Source: Edaphochlamys debaryana (Eukaryota; Chlorophyta; Chlorophyceae; Chlamydomonadales). From it: a DNA stretch of 64,000 nt. Shown here in pieces: positions 49,341-60,048 of the stretch (positions are counted from its first letter, which is position 1; each line of letters begins with the position of its first letter). The stretch lies in assembly GCA_016858145.1 (NCBI GenBank), contig JAEHOE010000156.1:124001-188000 (forward strand). Direction: 5' to 3'. The translations under genes and the position numbers were made by a program. The notes below the pieces were generated by a model, which ran no database searches, had not been told where the DNA came from, and saw only the letters and a program-made list of their open reading frames with translations.

Positions 49341-51265
49341 CTCGACGAATGCACTCCGGCTGAGTTGGTCTGCGGGTATGCCGGGTGTGTCTGGTTTCGG
49401 ACTTCATGCATTCGCACGGTTGGCGGCGGCGGATGGACTGATCTGTCATCAGGACGGTGCCTGATGTGATGTTTCGGGATTTCCTGCTGAGCTGCTGAGT
49501 ACCTGCCCGGTCCTCTGTCCGGGTGTAGCTGCCAGCTGCAAGCAATGGGCAAGCAATTCGATGAATGTCACAACCATGCCGCAGTTTCTCCCTTGTCTCT
49601 CTTGTCATGGCGGAAGGCTGCAGAACCCTGTGTCTAGATAGTCTACCGGGCACTATCAATAGACCCAGTAGTGCTGCGCATGCCTTGCGTAGAAGTCAGC
49701 TAGCAAACAGTGCTGCTATCTTCCTGGGGCTTGGCTCTTGGCTGTGACCGAAAGTACCCCCTCCGGAGGCCGCGCCTGTCGGTACATGTGCAAGAAAGTT
49801 GGCTCAGGTTGGCTTTCGGTTTCGGTACAAGGGGTTGGGGGGCTGTCTTGCAGCTGGCACGCTCGTGCCCTGCGCTAGGGCCCCTCGCTCGTCAGGAAGT
49901 GTTCCCCGTCAAGCAAACCCCTGCCTCCTTGGCGTTTCAGCGCTACGGGAGTGTGCAATTGACACCGTGAACCCTTGTGCCAGGTCGACCTTGTCAGAAA
50001 GTGTTCCCCAGCATGGCCCAGATGCCCGAAAGGGGGCTGACAGGGGCCAGAACCTTCAGTACATGGGCACGAAACATGGGTCTCCAGGGAAGATGCCTTT
50101 CTGACCCCTGCACGAAAGTTGCCAAAACGCTTTCGTTCGTGCAGAGCCCTCAGAATCGAAACTTGCACGAGAACGAAAGGAAGATCGCAGCACTGGCCCC
50201 AGCTGCACGTGCACAGTGTCCTCTCCCAGCCCTTGGTGCGGCCAAGGAAGTGGCCGGTGGCGGGGCGTTGATTCTGCCCCGCCCCCTTAACCCCGAAGTG
50301 GGGCACGCACGGGTTCGCCCGTTGCGTAGCTATTATTATTATTATTATTATTATTATTCTCCCAGCCCTTGCGACTTCTCAGTCCTCCCCTCGTCCCCTG
50401 CTTGCTTCCTGTGGTGCCCCAGTGCACGGGCGATGCAGGAGAAGAGAGGGTAGAGAGAGACTTTACTCCTGGGAAGTGGTCAAACGGTCCGCTCCTGGCC
50501 GCAGCGGCAGCTCCTGGCCTGGAGTGACGCGTGCTCCGGACCATGTTGCAAAGCGGCTGGCCGTTTTGACCTTCGTGCACCGTGCAGTGGCCGCGGGATG
50601 CTCTGCGCGTTGCAAAATGCGCCACCACCGCACCGCCACCAGCCACTCCAAATTCAACCGGCGTGAGTGCCGACTGAATCCAGCCAACCGCCACACACCC
50701 AACCTCGTTTGCCGTAGCTCAAAGCTGTGACACAGCTGCTATGCCCCCCATACGTTGCTTGGCAGGTCTCGTGCATGCATGAACAAACACGCCCACTCCA
50801 CTCCTTCCAAACGGTAACGCACCCTCTCCCCCGGGTTCTCCATCTCAGCAGGCAAGTCTCGCCCGTGCATAATGTGCCCATAAATAAATGGGCCCCTTGT
50901 GGCAAGTTTAGGGCAAAAGGAACAATTCTGTACAGCAGACCTTTGTCAATACCTCCTTGAGCAATCAGTTTGATGTGAGGGCCCGAAGCTTAATGCGGGG
51001 CCCCTGACCACACACTGCCGCACCCAAGCCCAATTACTATGTGCCCTCACCTAGACGTTGAGTTACGTGTTACGTGTTATGTGCAAACGGGTAAGCAGCA
51101 TCCTGCAGTTGCTATGTTGCGGTCGGTTCATTCGGCGCCATGCAAAGGGCACCCGTCAAGAGCCATAGCCGGCTAAACCTTGCTTGCACAGTTCTCCATG
51201 CATGAGCCGCACGTATGCCCGCTTGGAGATGCACGCATACATACTTTACCCCTCGCCCAATTAAG
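49341..51265. other. Convergent 3' region between the Nudix gene and the inverted giant gene
   Basis: The 1.9-kb stretch contains 3' UTRs of two convergent genes and a short retroelement fragment (listed separately). A short motif GAAAGTGTTCCCC or GAAGTGTTCCCC occurs twice (about 49896 and 49997). No coding gene was recognised. Confidence 0.45.
50236..50357 (+). mobile_element. 122-bp 5'-truncated copy of the non-LTR element, with 14-bp target-site duplication
   Basis: The segment matches the last ~125 bases of the large retroelement (59921-60045) nearly base for base: GTGCGGCCAAGGAAGTGGCC, then TTGATTCTGCCCCGCCCCC, TTCGCCCGTTGCGTAGC and an ATT repeat tail from 50331. It is flanked by perfect 14-bp direct repeats TCTCCCAGCCCTTG at 50222-50235 and 50358-50371. 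This is the expected product of severely truncated target-primed reverse transcription. Confidence 0.9.
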
Positions 51266-54200
51266 CTACCCCAGCCGCAGCGCGACCTCTGCGCTGTTCA
51301 CCTCCTCCGCAGGTACTTCCTTAAGCAGTACAGGCGCAGCATCGGAGACGTCGCCGCCTTCCTCCAGCGCGGACGCCACGATTGCAGCAGGGCCGACCCT
51401 AGCGCCCGAACCAAGCGCTCCCTCAGGGATGCCACGTGGCGGGCCGCTATGTGAGATCCTGCCACCTGGTGGCTCTTCAGCCTGCTTTGTTGGCCCACCG
51501 TCCGCCGGTGTAGGCCAATTCCACAAATGAGGCTCGGCCAAGGCCGCTCCAGTGACGTCCGCCGCGCTGACGCTGCCGGCCAGGGCCTGACCAGCACCTT
51601 CGTCCTTGTGGGTGACAGTGGCAGGCCGCCGCCGCCTCCAAAGGCAGGCGGAGAAGAAGCGCTGACTCTCCGCCCGAGCGATGGAGTTTGGCACTGCTGC
51701 CGTACTACTGCCTACCCCGGGCAACTGCTCCACCGAGACGACGCCCTCCGCCATTGTTCCCGCTCCCTGCTGCTTGCTCGCGCAGCCTGGCAGCAGGCAG
51801 GACCGTACGCGCTTCAGCGCTGACCTCACTCTCCGCCACGCACACATAATCATTGCCACGACCGCGGCTATGAAGATAACGTTGATGCTCAGAGTGAGGG
51901 CGGCAATGGCGTTCTGTGGGGGCACAGGGGGCGGTTGGAGCGGTTGGAGCGTTTGATCAGGGACTGACACAACCGCAGTCGAAGGCTCTGCTGCCAAGGT
52001 GCGGCTTGCAAGTGATACATGGCTCACCCCTGCCGGCTGGTTCGCCAGGTCCTCGGTGCCCGTGACCAAGTAGAGGTTGAGGGCAATGGTAGCCGACAAA
52101 ACAACTGAGGACCAAAACTCAAGATAGTGCAGCTGGTGCCAACGGCTTGGCCGGACCGTTGAGTTAGCTCCCGCTATAAGGAAGAGCACGAGCTGCAACA
52201 TCAGCGCCTGGTACGGCAAGTCCAGGCCGCGGCCAAACACATCGACCGCCACCAGAGCTAGGGTTTGGGTTAGGAGCACCGTGTCCCTGCGACCGAGGGC
52301 GACCGCCATGAGTGAGCGTGTTGGTGAGCATACTGCTGTGAGCAAGTTCAAAAGCCTAGCGATAAAGCTGACCAGCCCGCCAGCCAGCAGCTCACCACCA
52401 GAAATACCGCGGCTTGTACCGCAGATACATGAAGCCGTACACCCGCTGGGTGTGCGTGTCGTACTGCAGATCGTCCCGGATGCGCCACAGGAGGAAGAAG
52501 TTGACGAGGGGCGGGCTGAGGCAGAAGACGAGGAGGAAGACCACGCCCAGAGGAACGTACAGAGCAATGTGCACGCCCGTGTAGCACCCCCTGGTGCGGC
52601 GGCAGGTAGGTTGAGGGATTCAGCACTTGGTTCGTTCAGATCAAGGAAGCTCATGTACGCATACGCCCAAGAGCACGCTCACTGTTGCATGTCTCGTGTC
52701 CAGTAGCCGCGTGGGTGGGTCATGGCTGCGAATTCGCGTGCCGTGTACTGCTGGCTGGTCGACGTCTGCTGAGGGCCGTCCACCTCCATGCAGGAGAAGA
52801 CGCTGAAGCCGGCGCTGGCCCAAGACGGGAACAGCACAAAGATGGCCACCATGAGCACTATGCCCAGCTGCTGGCCCAGAGTCAGGGACTCGTCCTGCGG
52901 AAAGGGCGGAATGAGTGATTAAATGCTCACTTGTTGAGTACGCGTCGCAGCAGCAGGGACAAGTGGTGAGGGGCGCTGGATGGATGAGTCAAGCTCACGC
53001 ACCCACCATGTACGACAGCCCAGAAGAAAGCGTGAAGAAGGTCTTTGAAATCGCTTCAACGTGAAAGCAGCTGCCCAGCTTTGAGCTGACTGTGGTGAAA
53101 GCGCTGCTGCCAGCACTAGTCAGACCTCCGCCAACCGGTCCTGCAGCAGCAATGGAATTTGGCGTCCATTCCACAGACTCCTCGCTCAAAAGCCTTGAGC
53201 CAGCACTTCTGATGGCACGGGTGGTTCGGCTGTGCGGTGGCTTTGAGGGCTTGCTTGCCCGAAAGAAGCCGTAGCGGAGTAGCCACAGGAGCAGGCACAC
53301 CGCTGTCACAGCGCAGGGCGTGAGCAGGGCGCCCAGCACCTGCAGAAACGCCTGGCCCGCGCTGTCCTGGCTGGGCAGCAGGCAGGCGTGGCTGCGGGTC
53401 GGGAAGGGCGGCCAAGGGAGGGCTTTGTCAGGCAGGCTGTATGTATCGCTTGATTGTCAGGAAAGCTGTATGTATGGCTTGAAGTAGTAAGTTTGACCCT
53501 GTACACGCGTTGCCCAGCCTAGCAGTAAAATATGATAGCTCGAGCTCCCACCTGTAGGCGAGAAAGTTTTCTGCACCCGTTGCTGCGGCAAGCAGTGACG
53601 TGAAGCCGTGCATGGCCCCGGGTTTGGGGAAATTCAGGCGAGCAACGATGATGAAATACTGCACGTGAACCACCAGCACCTGGGGCAGATACAGGGGCAT
53701 GGATGGGTTTGCCTCCTAAGCGAGATCGCAGCATTACAGAGGAACAACCGTCAAGGACCCTGCAGGAGGCGTGTGTGGTCAATTGTGTTAAAAGCGCTTG
53801 AGAAGTCTACGTATAGGACATATAAATCTTGCGTTCCTAGGGCCGCATCTGCAAAGGCGTGTAGGAGATTCTGTATTTGACGCTCTGTGTTGCGGAGCTT
53901 GATGAAACCTTCCTGCGCATCACTGAAAATACCTGTGCTGAGAGCAAACTCGGCAGCACACGAGGTGATGAAGCTTGTCCAGAGCTTGTAGATGGTGTTA
54001 GCAAGGGCAATCGGCCTTTTATTTTGTATCAGCGTCGGGTCACCTTTCTTATGTAGGAGAACTGTGTCGGATGTGGTCCAGGTGGTGGGAGTTTCAGCCT
54101 TCACCCATAGGAGCGTTAGCAGTTGGTGTATGGCGTCCTGCAGGGGGTCTGGAAGGGCTTTTAATAGTTCGTTGGGAATGCCATCGGGCCCTGGGCTTTT

Positions 54201-57200
54201 GTTGCGGGCAAGATGTTGCACGCAGCGGGTGTAATTATCCTTGCTGGACTTTGTTCATGCGATACGCAATCTGTACGCAGAAGCAACAGCCCAGATCCGC
54301 AGCGAACATGGACGCACGGATCCCATCCCAATTGAGCGGGGAACCATCCAGGGTGATACTCTGTCACCGCTTCTCTTTATCCTCTTTCTTGAACTCCTCT
54401 TGCGCTGGCTCCGTTCAGGCGGCAGGGGATATCGATACAGCTGCCTAAGCGACAAGGAAAATGACCAATTTAACCTGAGCTCTCTAGCGTACGCAGATGA
54501 TCTGGCCATTCTCACCGGGAGCCCCACGGACCTGAGGACGCAGGCGGACAAAATCCACCTCTACTCTAAATGGGCAGGCCTAGCAGTCAACCACGGTAAG
54601 TGCGGGGTCTCCGGCGCCCTGCACAAGACGGGCTTCCTAGATAAAACAGCGGGAGGACCCACAGCCCCCAAAGCTCTCAGGCGACGCCTAGAGGGAAAAA
54701 TACTCATAGGCGATGACCCCGACAATAAGGGCGCCTACGTACCCTACTTCTCCCCAACGGAAGCATATAAATACCTGGGCGTCTGGGTCACCCCCACGCT
54801 GTGCTGGAGCATGCACTTCAAGGAGCTATGGAAAGAAATAGAAGAGCGCGGCAATAACCTAGCGGGATCACTTGCATCGCCAAATCAGCGCCTCCGCATC
54901 ATTAGGACGTGTCTGCAGAGCAAGATCGCGTACTCCCTACCAACCATGGCCTTCTCAACTAGAGACATATGCCTGCTCGACAGCCTTACTGCGCGCATTG
55001 CTCGAAAGTGCTACGGTCTCAAACGTGGTTTCCCATCTAGAGCCATCCTTGCGCCACGAGAATTAGGAGGCCTCGGGATAGGCTCCCTCCTGCCCGTGTA
55101 CGCGCAACGGGCTGCCCGGAACCTGATACTAGCACTCTGCGACACGGGGCGCCTTGGCATCGTCACGTCCGCCCTGCTGCGTAAGACATTAGACCGATAC
55201 GGCCACGACCCGGACATGATGACGAGTAGCGCCTACCGCTACTGCACGAGCCTGAAGCAGCTCGCACTGGCTAAGACTGCGGGCATAGACGTTGTTAGGC
55301 AAGGTGAACGCATCGAATGCTGCACCCCAACACTCCACCGAGCCCTGACCCTGCTAACCACCCAACGCGGTGCTACACCCACCCCAACAATCCCCTTCTC
55401 CGTTGTCGCACCCCTACGGGACCTTGGTATAGACCTTGGCGACCTCCTTGATCAACGTAATAGGAAACGGTTGATAGACACCACCGAACTTGCTAGGCGA
55501 TACCCCTGCCAGGTGCGTGAACGACACAAACGCGCCCTGAACCAGCTCTCACTTGCCCTGAGCGCGGGCAACCCCACAGCACCATGCCACCAGCACGAAC
55601 CCCTCAAGTATAGATCGACTGCGCCCCTGCCAGCAGAACTGCGCACCATTGCCGCCGACGACCCCCGACTCGCCAGCTTTGTCGACGCAAACAGCACTCC
55701 ACAACCTAACACAAAGAAGCTGATCACGCGCTTTTACCCGCGAAAACAAGCCCAGCCCGAATGGACCGGCTGGGCGGTCAACGGCACACCAGCTCGACCC
55801 CCAGACGCAACCCCTGCCCCCGACCACCCAGACGCCGCCATGCAGGATGACAACCCCGCCCCACCTGCCCCAACTAACCCGAGCAGCGCCGCAACCCACC
55901 GCATAGGCCGCCCCCGCCGCAACGCCCGGCAGCGCCAGAAGGAGTTCATCGAGAGCAACACCAGGACCTCTCACAGTTCCATTTATGATCCAGATACCGA
56001 CCAGCAACCGCCCGCAACGGCCAACTGGCGCGTGCGCCGGACCCCTGCTGGACCCCCGCGGGCAGCAGGCGCCAACCCAGCACAGCCCGCCCTCACTGAT
56101 CCCCCAACACACCAGGGTGAAGCACTGTTTCTCATGAACGCCCGAACAGCGTTTAAAGCGTTGATGGCCGATATCCCCACCCTTGGTTGGATACCACAAG
56201 GGCATCCGCCGGCCTGGCGCAGCCGCTTCAAGGACCCCGCCAAAGGCCCTAATGTCTCTAGACCTATTCAAGCCCGCTTAGATGAGCCCAAACCCCTCTA
56301 CTGGGACACGGTCTCTGACAACGGGGAAACCCACCGGACCCGCAACACGGTACTGGATTACCTTGCTGAGATACCCCCACAACCAGCGGGTGGCCAAGAC
56401 CCTGAAGGCCCCGCCCCCCCACAAACTGCGTGGCCATGGCTTAACGATGGCGAGCAGAGAATGGATATCAGCCGAGAGGACCCCGTAGCTCCCAGCCCGC
56501 CCGCCCGCCCCCCCCATAGGCAACCACCCACAACAGGTGCTCGTCGTACACGCATGAAGAAGGCCCCCATTAAAAGAGACTGGAGGCTGGCCCGCCGGCA
56601 GATCCTAGACGGGACTATCCGCCTCCGTGACACAACCCATAAAGATGCGATTCTCTCCACTCAGCTAGTCTTCTGCCTTTACAACGATACTGAAGAAGTT
56701 GATCATGTCGTGGCCGGGCCCTACCACACCAACACCACACTACCCCCCGCGGGCACAGGACCACGCAAACGAAACCGCAACACACCAGCCCCCCCAACCG
56801 CCGCAGAATTACAGACGGCAGAGCTACAGCAGACTCTAGCAACCCTTAAACGCGAACGCCGGAACTGGAAGCCTCCATCACCACCGCGTCCCAAAAATAT
56901 TACCTAGTAAGATGGAAGGACAGCATTGTGCCCCTCGGGGCCATCAAGGCGTATGAAGAGCTCTGCTACAAACCGGACCGGATGTGCCGAGCCGGCACAC
57001 GCCATGATGGCATTACACGGACCATCCACGGAGGGTACGGTACCGGTATAGGCGAACATACACATGCGCCGTATCACTTGGAAACCCTCAACCGAGCCTG
57101 GCGCCACAATGACTCAGGGCCACGGCCTAGAATGGGTCGAGGCCGTACACAGCCACCTCACGCGCACCGCCGGACCTGCCCCCAAGCGCACTAAGCGAGC

Positions 57201-60015
57201 ACGCGACGAGCACCTCAGCAACGAACAGCGACAAGGACTCTGGCAGCCCCCACCTGACCCACTCACCCTCACCCGTCACCAGACCCTGCACACCCACACA
57301 ATCATTGAGCCGCACTCAGCAAACCCCGATCTTGACATCACCCCCACAGGCAGGTACGAACTGGCCGTACCCAATGACGCCGAACAACCTGCCCGGGTCT
57401 ACAACCCTACCGGCCGGTGCATAGGCACCGTTCCGCAAGACCGTCTCGCAGTCTTGTGGGAGCGGTACGAACACCACAGAATATACTACCCCGACACGCA
57501 CACACCCCACACAGCGGGAGGACCACGCCCCTTCCCAGAAGACCTAGCAAGGCTACTACTCCGCACAGCAGCGCAATCTAAGCGCAAAGGCAGAAACGCG
57601 ACTGCGCCAACTGCCTCAGCAGCCGCTATCCCCGAAGCCCTGCGAACAGCCGTCCAAGCCGCCCTCGGGGAACCACCCACCGAATGCTTTACCGGTCCCC
57701 TCACCGCCTCTGCACGAACCATAAGATATTACTCCGACGACGAGGCAGATCAGCTGTTTGGTGCCGACGTAGGCATGTTCAAACACATCTGGTCCGGCCC
57801 CCACCTTGCGTATGCCCCCAGCCAGCCGAACATAGCACGCGACACACTTGACTGGGCCCTAGCCTGCGCCGAAGTTGTGACAGATGCCCCGCTCGCCATG
57901 GTCCTGATGACCAATAGGAAACTATGTGGGCCATACACGCTCCGGCTTGGCCATCCCAATGTTACAGCCGTGGGCACCCTAACCAAAGATCCGGCGCCCA
58001 ATGCGGCCCGTGAGGATGAGAACCGAGTGACGGAGAAAAGAACGGCCCTTGATGTCCTGTTGGTTATCGACAACCCGGAATTGCCCCCCGTAGAGGATCA
58101 AGTGTACCTTGCCGGCACACCTGAACGCCTAATTAAAGCTTTGCAAGAGGTGGAGGGCTACACGCTCACGCCCGCACAGCTCCCCGCTCAGAGCTCAAAC
58201 CCCTCAAACCCCTCCAGCCGGATCCGGAAGGCCCTTCACGCCCTTCAACACCGCCCACGGTCAGGCCTGCCCCGATACACGGGGGCGGTAGACACCACCG
58301 ACCCCGCAACCTTGGAGCCGATGCTCACCGAGTTAACCAGTAAGTTCCCGGACACGTTCCCCAGACAACACAACGCAAATGCCGCCATCTACACAGACGG
58401 CAGCGCCCGTAAGCAACCCGACGGCGCACACACGCTAGGAGCCTCCATGTACGACCCCACTAAAGATGCAGGTGACCGCACAACCGACATAGACCCCAAT
58501 GGAGGGCAAGTGAACACCATCACGCGTGCAGAGCTCTCGGCCATAGCCTTTGCCCTACGGGACTCCACTGAGAGACCAGACCTGACCGTCTGGACAGACA
58601 GCGTTGCCTCCCTCTACCTAACACGCAGGATGCTGTTCGACCCTCTGCGACTGACCCTATCTAAACACCGCGCCCTCCTGTCCTGCATTGCAGAATTGAT
58701 CTGGACCCGAAGCAACAGCGGGCTCCACCGCCCATGTAGAAGTGGCCGGCAATGAAGCAGCCGACAAAGGAGCTACCGACGTCGCCAAAGGCATCATCCC
58801 TGAAGAACAACTGCGCACAGAAACATCAGACAATGCACCGTTTGAAAGCCTCCCAGCCTGGGCCACATCTGCCAAGGATGGACGATGGGCCAACGACCTC
58901 AACCGGGGCATCCTGGGGCTTATGCCAGCCAGTGTCCACTACGGGTACACGAATGAAGGTATCTACGCAGGGCTGTGGCATCAAGCCCTAGAACACATTT
59001 GCCCCCACACCAGCCACGCAGGCTATGACCACCACAAGACCACCGGCCTATGGAAACGAGTATTTGACTACCGCCGGGGCCAGCTGTGGAATGCTAAACT
59101 CGCTAAGCGGTTTCAATGCCCCCTCTCAGGAAAGCGCGGATCAGGGCCGATTTCAGATGGGCTCTGCCCTCTGTGCAAGGCACTTGGTGCCCGCACCGAA
59201 GACAGCGGCGGACATATGTTGGGCGGCTGTATAGAACCCGGCCTCAAGGGGCACTACATTGCCCGGCACAATGAAGCAGTACAGGTTATTGCTCGATGTA
59301 TACAGCAGTACAGCCCCTCCGGCGGCTGTTATATGGTTATGGACGCCAACGCAGCTGCCAACACCCCCGACTACTCCGCAGGCACACGCCTCCCCCCATG
59401 GCTCTTCCCAAGCAAGGGGAGTACATATGCTTGTCCCCACCGCCCCGATCTGCTGCTTATCCCAGGCCTCCCCCTGCGTGAAGGTATGCGACCTGACTAC
59501 AAGCCGCCGCCACGCACGGCCCGGGCAACAATAACTATCCACATCGTGGAAGTTGGCTACTGCTCGGACCTCAACCACCCTGACAAGGCGGCGGCAAAGC
59601 TGCTGCAGCATCAGGAGCTTGCGACCATGCTAAGAGCTGAGGGATGGAGAGTGGAACTGACACCTACGCATGTAGTGACACTCGGGTTCGGCGGCACAAT
59701 CTCTAAGACATTACCCAAGCTGCTGACGACAGTGTTTAGGGTCCCAACGGCCTTGGCTCGGAACTGCTGCTTGAAACTCCACCGGATGGCTGTTATCAGG
59801 CTGAACAACATTGTAGCGCACAGACGCAACCTAGAACGCAAGGCACATGGGAACCACTTTGCACCAGGCCGAGAGTAGGTTTTACTAAGTGATGGACCTG
59901 CCGGAGCGAGGGCCCGGCGGGTGCGGCCAAGGAAGTGGCCGGTGGTGGGGCGTTGATTCTGCCCCGCCCCCTTAACCCCGAAGTGAGGCACGCACGGGTT
60001 CGCCCGTTGCGTAGC

Positions 60016-60048
<33 letters not shown>

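Larger units (their letters stand above)
53761..60045 (+). mobile_element. Non-LTR retrotransposon (RT, RNase H, probable restriction-like endonuclease) with 5' inversion
   Basis: The element is bounded by a perfect 10-bp target-site duplication, TCAAGGACCC, at 53751-53760 and 60046-60055, and ends in an ATT repeat (60016-60045). Its body reads on the plus strand, antisense to the host gene. The first ~480 bp (53761 to about 54240) are inverted and encode the RT fingers on the minus strand. Domain order in the element's own sense is RT, spacer, RNase H, zinc-knuckle-like CPLC..H..C and an RPD/IVEVGYCSD endonuclease-like end. This resembles the Dualen/RandI-type elements described from Chlamydomonas, but the 5' region that would carry an AP-type endonuclease is missing, so the clade is inferred. 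At least three frameshifts mean this copy is dead. Confidence 0.9.

Noticed and set aside
48541..49464. 307-codon Arg/Ala-rich frame overlapping the Nudix gene
   Set aside because: It is a shifted frame of the Gly/Ala-rich 3' exon; the chosen frame continues from the Nudix domain and ends with a membrane helix.
53751..54221. An independent minus-strand RT gene
   Set aside because: Its RT motifs stop where the plus-strand RT begins and both lie inside one target-site duplication pair, so it is the inverted 5' part of one element.
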